NCBI GenBank assembly: GCA_016866195.1
Contig: VGNF01000003.1
Span: 1 to 43,727, forward strand
DNA: 43,727 nucleotides
Origin: Chloroflexota bacterium
Lineage (GTDB): Bacteria; Chloroflexota; Anaerolineae; Anaerolineales; Villigracilaceae
Direction of reading: 5' to 3'
The notes under the pieces were generated by a model. The model saw only the letters and a list, made by a program, of their open reading frames with translations. It was not told the DNA's origin and searched no databases. Of this stretch, positions 1 to 9,742 are shown in pieces. The position numbers were made by a program, and so were the translations under genes. Numbering within the stretch: position 1 is the first letter of the stretch; each line of letters starts with the position of its first letter.

Positions 1-387
1 GGGGATTTGCTCAATCCCTTCGGAGTGCTGCTCGGTCTGGACGGTGTCATTCTGCTCGCGTACATCATCGCCATTCCCGCCAACGAAATCGTCGTTCCAA
101 CCATGATGATGGTGTATCTGGGAGTGGGGATGATGGTGGACGGGCCGGGAACGAATGCCGGGATATTCGACCTGCTGGTCAATGGCAACGGCTGGACGAT
201 GCTGACCGCAGTCAACCTGATGCTTTTCTCCCTGCTTCACAACCCTTGCGCGACGACGGTCCTGACGATCTACAAGGAGACGAAATCCCTGAAGTGGACT
301 AGCCTGAGCGTGGGGATCACCCTCGGAACCGCCTTCCTCGTGACATTTCTTACAGCCAGTTTCGCGAGGGTGATGGGCTGGGTCTGA
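1..387 (+). CDS. feoB: Ferrous iron transport protein B, C-terminal fragment (5' truncated by the window)
   Basis: Open from base 1 (GDLLNPFG...). Contains HNPCATTVLTIYKETKSLKWT, typical of the FeoB C-terminal membrane domain; TGA at 385-387. Confidence 0.88.
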   Translation, partial: GDLLNPFGVLLGLDGVILLAYIIAIPANEIVVPTMMMVYLGVGMMVDGPGTNAGIFDLLVNGNGWTMLTAVNLMLFSLLHNPCATTVLTIYKETKSLKWTSLSVGITLGTAFLVTFLTASFARVMGWV

Positions 388-433
388 GAGTCTCGAGACG
401 CGGATCGGAAGTGAAATTTCCTAGGCGACCGCC

Positions 434-462
434 TTGACAAGTTTATTATTCCCCTTTAATAT
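434..462 (+). promoter_or_regulatory. Sigma70-type promoter for the arsR-like/metal ATPase pair
   Basis: TTGACA (434-439), N17, TAATAT (457-462). Confidence 0.6.
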
Positions 463-465
463 ATG

Positions 466-490
466 ATTACTTGTTCAACTATTCAAATAA
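466..490. promoter_or_regulatory. Candidate ArsR/SmtB-type operator (imperfect inverted repeat)
   Basis: TTACTTG (467-473) ... CAAATAA (484-490) imperfect inverted repeat between the -10 and the ATG at 491. Confidence 0.4.
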
Positions 491-781
491 ATGGATCTCA
501 ACGAACTGAAAGCGATCCAGCTTGCCGAACTGTTCAGCGCCCTGAGCGATGCCAGCCGCGTGCGCCTGATTTCACTTTTGATCGAAGACGAAATGAGCGT
601 CAGCAAGCTGGCAGCCCGCTTGAAGATGACGGAATCGGCCGTCTCGCACCAACTGCGCGGACTGCGTCAATTACACCTGGTGCGCGCGCGCAGGTCCGGC
701 CGGCAGGTTTTCTACTCGATCGACGATGATCATGTATCGCGCCTCTTCACCCTGGGGCTCGATCACGTCCGCCATGGATAA
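491..781 (+). CDS. ArsR/SmtB-family metalloregulatory transcriptional repressor
   Basis: 96 aa winged-helix: LFSALSDASRVRLISLL...MTESAVSHQLRGLRQLHLVRARRSGRQVFYSIDDDHV; directly upstream of a metal ATPase. Confidence 0.88.
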   Translation: MDLNELKAIQLAELFSALSDASRVRLISLLIEDEMSVSKLAARLKMTESAVSHQLRGLRQLHLVRARRSGRQVFYSIDDDHVSRLFTLGLDHVRHG

Positions 782-786
782 ACGAA

Positions 787-2886
787 TTGAATCCAATCCA
801 GACCATTGAAATTCCGATCGAAGGCATGGACTGCATGGAATGCACCCAGCATGTCCGCAGCGCCCTTTCCAGCCTGGGCGGTGTGAGGAATGTGGAAGTC
901 CTGCTCTCCTCTGAAAAAGCCATCCTGCAACTCGATCCAACTCTGGTGAAAATGGATGCCATCCATCAGGCGGTGAAGGGGGCAGGGTATTCCGTGGGTG
1001 TCGCTTCTGGCAAATCCGCTGAACGAACCGCGACCGCAGCAGACCTTTCCCGGCGACTTCTCACTGCGTTGGGAATCGTGTTCGGCGCGGTCATCCTACT
1101 TGTGGTTGCCGGTGAATGGCTTGGACTGCTCGACGGTCTGACCCGGTTCGTTCCATTCAGCGTGGGCGCAATGCTTGTTTTGACTGCCGGGGCGCCGATC
1201 TTCGCAAATGTCCTCCAGGCTGCTTGGAAACGCCAGATCATCGCTCATACGCTCATGTCCATCGGTGCGCTCGCGGCCCTGATCGTCGGGGAGTGGACGA
1301 CCGCGATGGTGGTAATTCTCTTCATGCACATCGGAAGCTACACGGAAAGATTGACAACCGAAGGCGCCCGCAGAGCGGTCAGGGAATTAACAGACATGGC
1401 ACCGCAAACCGCACGCGTGGAACGCGAGGGCCGGGAGGTGGACACACCGATTTCCGAAGTGCAGGTCGACGATATAGTGATCGTCCGCCCGGGCGAAAAA
1501 ATCCCCGTGGACGGGGAGGTCCTACACGGTCAAGCCGCGCTGGATCAATCATCGGTGACGGGCGAATCGATGCCGGTGGAGGCGGGGGTCGGATCCCATG
1601 TGATCGCCGCCACAATCCTGAAACAGGGGATGCTTAGAATCCGCACGATTGCCGTTGGACCGCACTCCACATTCGGGCGCGTCATCCAATTGGTGGAGCA
1701 GGCGGAGGCACACCGCGCGGTCGTCCAGCAATTTGCGGACAAATTCAGCGGATATTATCTTCCAATAGTGATGGGTATAGCTGGACTAACCTATCTCTTC
1801 AGTCGCAATCCCCTGGCAACCGCGGCAGTATTGCTGGTGGCGTGTTCGTGCACGATTGCCCTTGCAACCCCGATCGCCATGCTTGCCACGATCGGGGCGA
1901 ATGCAAAACACGGGGTGCTCATCAAAGGCGGAAAATACCTGGAAACCCTTGCTCGTGCAAATGTACTGTTGATCGACAAGACCGGAACGTTGACGCTTGG
2001 GAAACCGGTCGTCACGGATGTCCTCCCCTTCAATGGCATCGACAGAAAAACGCTGGTCTCGTACGCGGCCTCCGCGGATCGATATTCCGAGCATCCTCTG
2101 GCGGATGCTTTGCGCCACATTGCTCTCGAGGAGTCTGTATCTTTGCTTGAAATCACGCATTTTGAATCTGTTCCAGGGATTGGCGTACGTGCAAGAATTA
2201 ATGGCTTCGAAGTTGCCGTTGGACGCCGATCCATTCTGCCGGGCGGCCGGATCCCAGCCGAAGTGGAAGCCCTCGGTCAACAAGGCAAAACGATTCTACT
2301 CGTCACCAAAGATGGTTCGCTCATTGGCGCAATTGCGGCATCAGATACGCTGCGCCACGAGGTCCCGGAGGCGTTGAATCAAGCAAGACAACTGGGGATG
2401 CAAAAGATCGAACTGCTCACCGGGGATAACGAACAGGCTGCGGGTTCCATAGCCTCCTCCGTGGGATTACCGTATCGTGCTGGATTACTGCCCGAGGACA
2501 AGATTCGCATCGTCAAGGAATATCAATCCCAGGGAAATATCGTCGTCATGGTCGGGGATGGAATCAACGATGCTCCCGCACTAGCCCAGGCAGATATTGG
2601 CATAGCCATGGGAGCAGCTGGCACGGACATCGCCATCGAATCAGCTCACATCACCCTGATGCGCGATGATTGGAACTTGATCCCGCACGTGATTCAAACC
2701 GCCAGGCGGACCATGCGAGTGGTGAGGGGAAACCTCGGCTTTACAGCGGTGTTCAACATGGTCGGCCTCACGCTCGCGGCGTTTGGTTTTCTCCCCCCCA
2801 TGCTTGCTGCCGCACTTCAATCCATACCGGATCTGGGAATTCTCGGAAATTCTGCACGATTAATCAGACAACCCACAGGCAGATAA
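787..2886 (+). CDS. Heavy-metal-translocating P1B-type ATPase with N-terminal HMA domain
   Basis: GMDCMEC HMA motif, TGES, DKTGTLT, SEHPLADA, GDGINDAPALAQADIGIAMG. Transmembrane metal motif is CSC (ACSCTIALATP) rather than CPC. Confidence 0.93.
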   Translation: MNPIQTIEIPIEGMDCMECTQHVRSALSSLGGVRNVEVLLSSEKAILQLDPTLVKMDAIHQAVKGAGYSVGVASGKSAERTATAADLSRRLLTALGIVFGAVILLVVAGEWLGLLDGLTRFVPFSVGAMLVLTAGAPIFANVLQAAWKRQIIAHTLMSIGALAALIVGEWTTAMVVILFMHIGSYTERLTTEGARRAVRELTDMAPQTARVEREGREVDTPISEVQVDDIVIVRPGEKIPVDGEVLHGQAALDQSSVTGESMPVEAGVGSHVIAATILKQGMLRIRTIAVGPHSTFGRVIQLVEQAEAHRAVVQQFADKFSGYYLPIVMGIAGLTYLFSRNPLATAAVLLVACSCTIALATPIAMLATIGANAKHGVLIKGGKYLETLARANVLLIDKTGTLTLGKPVVTDVLPFNGIDRKTLVSYAASADRYSEHPLADALRHIALEESVSLLEITHFESVPGIGVRARINGFEVAVGRRSILPGGRIPAEVEALGQQGKTILLVTKDGSLIGAIAASDTLRHEVPEALNQARQLGMQKIELLTGDNEQAAGSIASSVGLPYRAGLLPEDKIRIVKEYQSQGNIVVMVGDGINDAPALAQADIGIAMGAAGTDIAIESAHITLMRDDWNLIPHVIQTARRTMRVVRGNLGFTAVFNMVGLTLAAFGFLPPMLAAALQSIPDLGILGNSARLIRQPTGR

Positions 2887-2891
2887 AACCG

Positions 2892-2921
2892 AAACCAGCC
2901 CCCGTTGACGGAGGCTGGTTT
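2892..2921. terminator. Hairpin terminator, possibly bidirectional between convergent genes
   Basis: AAACCAGCC-c-CCG-ttga-CGG-a-GGCTGGTTT. Confidence 0.65.
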
Positions 2922-2939
2922 AATGGCAACCCATCCCTC

Positions 2940-3425
2940 TTATTGTGATGGTTGCCCCTGCCATCTGCCCCATCCCCCATTCATCATCCCGGGACCGCGA
3001 CCGTTTTGAAGTCCATAACCACCGCAGCTCCCATACCCCATTCCCCCTCCCCCAAAACCGCGTGACTTCATCCAATCAGCTTGTTCCTTCGTGATGACGT
3101 TCGCCTTGGCGGCGGCGTCCAGGGCTTTCGAGCGGATTTTCTGCATCACGTTCGGGAACTCTTCCGCAGTCACTCCGGCGGAAAGGGCGATATCATACAT
3201 GTTTTCCCCTTGCGAGAGGCGGGTGTTGACATCGTTGACATTCAGGTTCAATTCCCTAGCAAATTCAACCGTCATGAATGTATGCAAGGGTCCCATCCCC
3301 TCGTGCATAAAGCCATGACGATAGCCTTGAAATGGCGGTGTCTCATCCTGGGCAAACGCCACGCCCACACCCACGATTCCGAGGGCCAGGACGATCAGGG
3401 CAACAACCAATACTGTCTTTTTCAT
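2940..3425 (-). CDS. Secreted small protein of unknown function with Gly/Met-rich tail
   Basis: Start refined to 3425 (AAAGGAG RBS then ATG; MKKTVLVVALIVLALGIVGVGVAFAQ signal peptide). C-terminus GFGGGGMGYGSCGGYGLQNGRGPGMMNGGWGRW. Confidence 0.7.
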   Translation of the reverse strand: MKKTVLVVALIVLALGIVGVGVAFAQDETPPFQGYRHGFMHEGMGPLHTFMTVEFARELNLNVNDVNTRLSQGENMYDIALSAGVTAEEFPNVMQKIRSKALDAAAKANVITKEQADWMKSRGFGGGGMGYGSCGGYGLQNGRGPGMMNGGWGRWQGQPSQ

Positions 3426-3564
3426 TCGATCTCCTTTGAGAATTTTTTCAGGTTCACTCCTGATTCTGCCCAAAGGATACAATCCCTTTGTAAAGATGAG
3501 ATAAAGAAGAAATCAAGGTTAGGCGAAGGATCCCCGGAGCAAAATCGGGCGGGTAGCCACGGAT

Positions 3565-5601
3565 CTACTCCTCCCCCGTCAATAATTTGATCCGCTCCCA
3601 AGGTTTCAAGCCTTCATCCCCTGCCAGGAGGGTCTTCAATTCGTACAATTCATCCCGCAAGGCAGCCGCCCGCTCGAACTCAAGGTTTTTCGCGGCGTCC
3701 TTCATCTGGTTTTCCAGCTCTTTGATGATGAGGCGTAATTCATCGCGCGGCATTCCGCTGGTCTCCCTTGTCTTGTACTCACCACGCATTTCCGCCACCG
3801 CCTTGGCGCTCATCACCTCCGTCAGATCGTGAATTGCCTTGTGGATGCTGACCGGCACGATGCCGTGCTCCTCGTTGAACTTCATTTGCTTGGCGCGGCG
3901 ACGGTTGGTCTCATCGATCGCCCGTTTCATCGAATCGGTCATGCGGTCGGCGTACATCAGCACCCGACCATTGACGTGTCGGGCCGCACGGCCGATGGTC
4001 TGGATCAGTGCGGTCTCCGATCGCAGGAATCCCTCCTTGTCCGCGTCAAGGATCGCAACCAGCGATACCTCGGGTAAGTCCAAACCCTCCCGCAACAGGT
4101 TGATCCCGACGATCACGTCGAATACGCCCAGCCGAAGATCGCGCAGGATGCCGACGCGCTCAAGCGTCTCAACCTCCGAATGCAGGTAGTGGACTTTCAT
4201 CCCCAATTCCTGAAGGTATTCGGAGAGATCCTCGGACATGCGTTTCGTCAGGGTGGTAACCAAAGCCCGCTCGCCGCGTTCCACCCGCTGCCGGATCTCA
4301 CCGATCAAATCGTCCACCTGTCCTCGGGTCGGTCGCACTTCGATTTGCGGATCCACCAGGCCGGTCGGGCGAATGATCTGTTCCACCACCTGGTCTGCAC
4401 GCTGCATTTCGTAGGGACCCGGCGTGGCGGAGGTATAGATCGTACAGCCCATCACTTCTTCGAATTCATTGAATTTCAAGGGACGATTGTCGAGCGCACT
4501 CGGCAAACGGAAGCCATATTCCACGAGGGTCTCCTTGCGGGAGCGGTCTCCGTTGTACATACCGCGAATCTGCGGCACGGTCATGTGACTCTCATCCAGG
4601 ACCAGCAGATAATCGCTCGGGAGGAAATCGATCATCGTCCAGGGATGTGTGCCCGCGGCGCGCTGATCGAGATGGCGCGAGTAATTCTCGATCCCGGAAC
4701 AATATCCAACCTCCTTGAGCATCTCCAGGTCATAGCGAGTGCGCTGCTCAAGGCGCTGCGACTCAAGCAATTTCCCGCTTTCCTTGAATTGCGCCAGGCG
4801 GTCCTCCAGCTCGGTTTCAATATCCGCGACGGCATCCTTCATCCTTTCCGCGGCGGTAAGGTATTGTTTGGCCGGGTAAATGGATACCTCCTTCGGCTCC
4901 TCAAAAATCTCGCCGGATACTGGACTGAACTGCATGATCCGTTCGACCTCATCGCCGAAGAAAGTAATGCGATACCCGCGTTTATCCTCATAGGCCGGGA
5001 CGATTTCCAGCGTGTCCCCGCGCACGCGGAAGGTCCCCGAGCGCAGGTCGATGTCATTGCGTTGATATTGGCTTTCGATCATCTGACGCAGCAGGGCGTT
5101 GCGCCGGTAGATCTCCCCCACTCGAAGGGTGACGGTTCCCTTACCGAATTCTTCCGGCGACCCAAGTCCATAGATGCACGAAACGGAAGCCACGATGATC
5201 ACATCGCGCCGTGAGACCAGGGCAGTCGTCGCCGCCAGACGCAGCCGCTCGATCTCCTCGTTGATTTCCGTCTCCTTTTCGATGTACAAGTCCTGACGGG
5301 GAACGTAAGCCTCCGGCTGGTAATAATCATAGTACGAGACAAAGTACGAAACCGCGTTTTCAGGGAAGAACTCCTTGAACTCGGCATATAGCTGCGCCGC
5401 CAGGGTCTTGTTGTGTGCCATGATCAGGGCGGGTTTCTGGACCTGCTCGATGACGGAGGCGATCGTGAACGTTTTGCCTGTTCCGGTGGCTCCGAGCAGG
5501 ACCTGATGCTTCATGCCATTTCCGATCCCCGTCACAAGATTCTGAATAGCTTCGGGCTGATCGCCCATGGGTTTAAAAGGGGCCTGGAGTTTGAATTTCA
5601 T
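3565..5601 (-). CDS. uvrB: Excinuclease ABC subunit B
   Basis: 678 aa; [68 protein letters not shown]-terminal UVR motif. Confidence 0.98.
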   Translation of the reverse strand: MKFKLQAPFKPMGDQPEAIQNLVTGIGNGMKHQVLLGATGTGKTFTIASVIEQVQKPALIMAHNKTLAAQLYAEFKEFFPENAVSYFVSYYDYYQPEAYVPRQDLYIEKETEINEEIERLRLAATTALVSRRDVIIVASVSCIYGLGSPEEFGKGTVTLRVGEIYRRNALLRQMIESQYQRNDIDLRSGTFRVRGDTLEIVPAYEDKRGYRITFFGDEVERIMQFSPVSGEIFEEPKEVSIYPAKQYLTAAERMKDAVADIETELEDRLAQFKESGKLLESQRLEQRTRYDLEMLKEVGYCSGIENYSRHLDQRAAGTHPWTMIDFLPSDYLLVLDESHMTVPQIRGMYNGDRSRKETLVEYGFRLPSALDNRPLKFNEFEEVMGCTIYTSATPGPYEMQRADQVVEQIIRPTGLVDPQIEVRPTRGQVDDLIGEIRQRVERGERALVTTLTKRMSEDLSEYLQELGMKVHYLHSEVETLERVGILRDLRLGVFDVIVGINLLREGLDLPEVSLVAILDADKEGFLRSETALIQTIGRAARHVNGRVLMYADRMTDSMKRAIDETNRRRAKQMKFNEEHGIVPVSIHKAIHDLTEVMSAKAVAEMRGEYKTRETSGMPRDELRLIIKELENQMKDAAKNLEFERAAALRDELYELKTLLAGDEGLKPWERIKLLTGEE

Positions 5602-5623
5602 AATTAGGGCTTCAAGGTGTTAT

Positions 5624-5635
5624 GAACAGTTGTTC
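5624..5635. promoter_or_regulatory. Candidate LexA/SOS box upstream of uvrB
   Basis: GAACAGTTGTTC matches GAAC-N4-GTTC; 23 nt upstream of the uvrB start codon. Confidence 0.65.
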
Positions 5636-5911
5636 TATTTTAACTGAAAGCTTGAAAATCAGCCACCCCCTTATCGAGATTACACGATTCGTGGTCGAGA
5701 TTGATCGCTACAGCCTTCATGTTAGCCTGGAAGCAATTATCCGGGGCAATTGATTTCATTCTCTGCAATTTCCACCTACAAAGCAGGGAACTGCGTTGTT
5801 CTTTCAGGCAATTAAAATGTTGATGACTCACCATTTCACCGCCACCCAAAAAATCAAACACAAATTGAAGGAAATGAAATAAGATATAATCCGGGTTCCA
5901 CAAGGAACTTC

Positions 5912-7480
5912 ATGATAGATCAAAAAAACACAAAGTCAACCTCGTGGGTGATCGGCGCAGTATTGCTGTCTGCCGCTTATCTTATCGTCCTTTTGCGCAC
6001 AGCCTACGTGAACGAAGATGCCTATATCACCATGCGAACCGTGGACAATTTCGTCAACGGTTTTGGCCTGACGTGGAATGTGGCGGAAAGGGTGCAGTCA
6101 TATACACATCCACTCTGGCTGTTCCTGATCATCCTCCCTTACTACCTGAGCGGAAACGCCTTCTTCACGCTTATCGGCATCAGCCTGATCCTCTCGTGTG
6201 CGACCTTCGCCGTCGCCTTGCTGCCTTTCAAGCGTGAGAATTTCATTGTCCTGGTCCCATTCACGATCCTGCTCTTCTCAAAAGCCTTCGTTGATTATTC
6301 AACTTCAGGGTTGGAAAATCCTGCCACGCATTTTCTCCTCGCGCTGTTTCTGTTTGTCTTTCTAAACCGATTTGAAACAAGCGAGCACAATTTTCGAAGC
6401 ATCCTGGTGATGGGTATACTGAGCGGGTTAGCCACCTTGAATCGCATGGACGCTATCCTGTTATTCGCACCTGCCCTGGGTTTTGTAGTCCTGCGCAATT
6501 TGAAAACCCGCACGTTTGGAGCCCTGGTCATTGGATTTCTTCCCTTTCTCGCCTGGGAAGCCTTTTCGGTGGTGTATTATGGATTTCCATTTCCCAACTC
6601 AGCATATGCCAAGCTGAACACTGGGCTGACAAGGGCAGATCTGTTTGAATGGGGCATGATCTACACTTTGAACTCGATCCATTGGGACCCTATTACACTG
6701 TTCAGCATCGCGACCGTCTCGGGAGTAATAATCTTTCGCGGAGACATTAAAGAAAAGGCTGTCCTGGGTGGGATTGTTCTATATATATTGTACATATTCT
6801 GGATCGGGGGGGATTTCATGAGCGGACGATTCTTCTCAGGTACATTGCTGGCGAGTGTCATTTTGCTTGCCAAGCATTTCCCCACCGTAAAACCGGCCGA
6901 GGGATTTGGAATTTTCATCTTGATCGCCCTCCTGGCATATTCCTCCCCCACGCCGACCTTCACCAGCGTCGACGATGCCTCATTAAACACGGGAAGGACC
7001 GATTCGAACGGGATCTATGACCTGCGAAGTTTCTATTTCCAGAATTCCGGGCTGCTGCATTGGCGGAATAATTATCTCTCCCCCTTCCATGAATGGGCGT
7101 TTCGTGGCATGGAATACAGGAAACAACATAAAAGGTACGCCATCGAAGGGGCTATCGGTTACCTGGGATATTTTGCCGGGCCGGAAGTCTTCATTATCGA
7201 TCCGAACGCCCTCTCGGATCCGTTGCTGGCCAGGTTGAAACCCATTAAGGAGGAACACTGGCTGCCAGGCCACCTGAAACGTGAAATCCCCGATGGATAC
7301 ATCGATACCTTACGTTCCGGCGGAAATATGTTCGAGAATCACGATTTGGGTTTGTTTTACGAAAAACTGTGGTTGATAGTCCGAGGTCCGATCTTTTCCA
7401 AGGAGCGGGCGGAAGCAATCTGGAAAATGAACACGGGACAATATGATCATCTTCTTGAAAGTTATGAATCACAATATTGA
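5912..7480 (+). CDS. Polytopic membrane glycosyltransferase-like protein, resembling the AftB arabinofuranosyltransferase family
   Basis: 522 aa; NEDAYITMRTVDNFVNGFGLTWNVAERVQSYTHPLWLFLI resembles the N-terminal signature of AftB-like GT-C enzymes; multiple TM segments. Confidence 0.6.
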   Translation: MIDQKNTKSTSWVIGAVLLSAAYLIVLLRTAYVNEDAYITMRTVDNFVNGFGLTWNVAERVQSYTHPLWLFLIILPYYLSGNAFFTLIGISLILSCATFAVALLPFKRENFIVLVPFTILLFSKAFVDYSTSGLENPATHFLLALFLFVFLNRFETSEHNFRSILVMGILSGLATLNRMDAILLFAPALGFVVLRNLKTRTFGALVIGFLPFLAWEAFSVVYYGFPFPNSAYAKLNTGLTRADLFEWGMIYTLNSIHWDPITLFSIATVSGVIIFRGDIKEKAVLGGIVLYILYIFWIGGDFMSGRFFSGTLLASVILLAKHFPTVKPAEGFGIFILIALLAYSSPTPTFTSVDDASLNTGRTDSNGIYDLRSFYFQNSGLLHWRNNYLSPFHEWAFRGMEYRKQHKRYAIEGAIGYLGYFAGPEVFIIDPNALSDPLLARLKPIKEEHWLPGHLKREIPDGYIDTLRSGGNMFENHDLGLFYEKLWLIVRGPIFSKERAEAIWKMNTGQYDHLLESYESQY

Positions 7481-7516
7481 TCTCCGTATGGTCCAATGGA
7501 TACCCCCTGACTCTGC

Positions 7517-9580
7517 GTGAACAGACTCCATTCCATATTTAAGCAACTCACTTTCACCGAGAAAAGTGCACCGCTGGGTTTCTTCATCCTGTGCCTGCTT
7601 GGGTATGGTCTGATGATTCCCAGCCTCGGATTTTACATGGACGACTGGCCTTATGTGTTTTATGCCTTCAACAAGGGTATCCCCAGCCTGAAGGAGATGC
7701 TGATCTACGACAGCCGGCCGAACGCGGCCTGGTTGTACATGCTGGCTTTTCAAGTCTTGGGGTTCCGACCATTAACCTGGCATATTTGGGCTTTGATCAT
7801 GCACTGGGGTACCATGGTCATATTCTGGCTGGTGATGCGCGAAATGTGGCCGGAACGCAGGAGAGAGGGGGTGATTGTCGCTGGTTTATTCGGTGTGTAT
7901 CCCTTCTTCATGCTTCAACCGTTCGCTGTTGGATCCACTCATCACTGGTTCGGATTTCTGGGATTCAATCTTTCCCTCTACCTGATGATCAGGGCGTATC
8001 GTACAACCGGCATCCGAATGGTTCTGCTTACACTAACGGCGCTGGTTATCGAGGCGGCGCATCTCTTTACAAGTGAGTATTTTGCCGGCCTGGAGCTGAT
8101 CCGCCCGGTGCTGCTTTGGATTCTCGCAGCCCGCACCTTGCGGAATTTTTCCGCGACCATGACCCAGGTCTTGCTGCGTTGGATACCTTTTTTGATCCTT
8201 CTGACGATATTTGCGTACTGGCGAGCGGCAATCTACGAAAATCCTGAGGAGATCACAAGAAATACGCCCGTAGTGGTTGAACAACTGCTGGAGGAACCAT
8301 GGAACGCAGTGACTTTTCTTTCCAATGCCGCCCTTAAGGATGGACTTTCAGTGTTGACGATCGGCTGGCAGAAGGCCACGGATGTGGAAACATTAAATCT
8401 TGGATCCTCCTTCGTCCTGTTCCGCATCGGCATCGTTGGAATCACGTTTCTGCTGTCGTGGATTTATTTGTCCAATTATCAGTCCTTCGAGACCGCTGCG
8501 CGGGATGGGTGGAGATATGGAAGCCCTGCGCTGGCATTCTTCGCGCTCCTCACAGGGGGACTACCGGTCTGGTTAATCGGTCGAACTATCCTCGAGAGCA
8601 AAAATCTTCTGTCCGCCTCACGCTTCGGAATACCCGCGACCTTCGGCGCCGCGCTGACGATCTTTCTGCTCGCGGATTGGATCGTCACCGAAAGGAATCG
8701 GAGATTGTTGCTGTATTCGATCCTTATTGCGCTTTCTGTGAACTTTCACCTCGATAATGCGAAAGGTTTTCAATACTCGTGGGAAAAACAGGTTCGTTTT
8801 GCCAAAGAATTGCTGTGGAGGGCGCCACAGATCGAAGCAGGCACTGCCTTGTTCACGGATGAGGAAATCCTGGGAGTAATGGGAGAGTATGCCGTTTCCT
8901 TTTCCATCATCACAACCTATCAGCCGGGGGATATTGATTCCCCACCATATTGGTATTTCCCCTTCTATTACACCTACCCAAATCTGGATGAACTGCTCAT
9001 GGGTACACCGTTGGAATATCGCAAATTGACAATGAATTTTAAAGGGGACAGCCGGAACATGCTCGTGCTTTCATTCAACCCCGAAATGAAGCGATGCTTG
9101 TGGGTCCTACAGCCGCAGGATGTCCGCCTGAGGCTGGTAAGCGACGATATGCGGAAATTAAGCCAGGGATCTCGAATCGAGCGCATCATTTCAGCCGAGG
9201 GCGTCGAACCATCCCTGCCAGAACCAATCTATGGGAAAACTGAAAACCAGGGTTGGTGCTACTATTTCGAAAAGGCGGACCTTGCCCGACAATATGGTCA
9301 ATGGGACGAGATTGCGCGGTTGTGGGAGGAGTCCCAAGCTATTGGCGAGCGGGCGGATAACGGCTTCGAGTACATCCCCTTCATCGAAGGGTTCGGACAT
9401 CTGGGGGACTGGGAACAGGTGAATTCGCTTACCCGAACAGCAAACCGGATCACGTCCGGATTGGAACCAAGTTTGTGTTCCGCGTTGGATAGATTATTAA
9501 TTTCCACACCTGCGGACATTCAAAGAGACGAGACGATCAATGAATTGAACGCTCATCTCGTCTGCGATTCCCTCCGCTAA
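7517..9580 (+). CDS. Polytopic membrane protein, putative GT-C-type glycosyltransferase
   Basis: 687 aa with GTG start; GFYMDDWPYVFYAF near the N-terminus (acidic loop after TM1 typical of GT-C folds), many TM segments. Confidence 0.5.
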   Translation: MNRLHSIFKQLTFTEKSAPLGFFILCLLGYGLMIPSLGFYMDDWPYVFYAFNKGIPSLKEMLIYDSRPNAAWLYMLAFQVLGFRPLTWHIWALIMHWGTMVIFWLVMREMWPERRREGVIVAGLFGVYPFFMLQPFAVGSTHHWFGFLGFNLSLYLMIRAYRTTGIRMVLLTLTALVIEAAHLFTSEYFAGLELIRPVLLWILAARTLRNFSATMTQVLLRWIPFLILLTIFAYWRAAIYENPEEITRNTPVVVEQLLEEPWNAVTFLSNAALKDGLSVLTIGWQKATDVETLNLGSSFVLFRIGIVGITFLLSWIYLSNYQSFETAARDGWRYGSPALAFFALLTGGLPVWLIGRTILESKNLLSASRFGIPATFGAALTIFLLADWIVTERNRRLLLYSILIALSVNFHLDNAKGFQYSWEKQVRFAKELLWRAPQIEAGTALFTDEEILGVMGEYAVSFSIITTYQPGDIDSPPYWYFPFYYTYPNLDELLMGTPLEYRKLTMNFKGDSRNMLVLSFNPEMKRCLWVLQPQDVRLRLVSDDMRKLSQGSRIERIISAEGVEPSLPEPIYGKTENQGWCYYFEKADLARQYGQWDEIARLWEESQAIGERADNGFEYIPFIEGFGHLGDWEQVNSLTRTANRITSGLEPSLCSALDRLLISTPADIQRDETINELNAHLVCDSLR

Positions 9581-9742
9581 ATAATCGTCATCCTCAGCGC
9601 AGGCTTCACCAATTCTTTCGTCGGGTCTAAATCAACTGAGCACGGAAAGAACCTGACCAAGGCAGGCAAGTCATCCACCATAAGATTTACCAGCCTCCCA
9701 GCGGGAGTGGTGGACTGATCTCTTGCAAATACACCAACAAGT

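Noticed and set aside
3471-3490. CAAAGG-N8-CCTTTG inverted repeat upstream of the small secreted protein
   Set aside because: Only 6-bp arms with no associated promoter or known operator match; chance cannot be excluded.
4180-5214. 344-aa plus-strand ORF antisense to uvrB
   Set aside because: Lies entirely opposite a clear uvrB; no recognisable domain; typical shadow ORF in GC-rich coding sequence.
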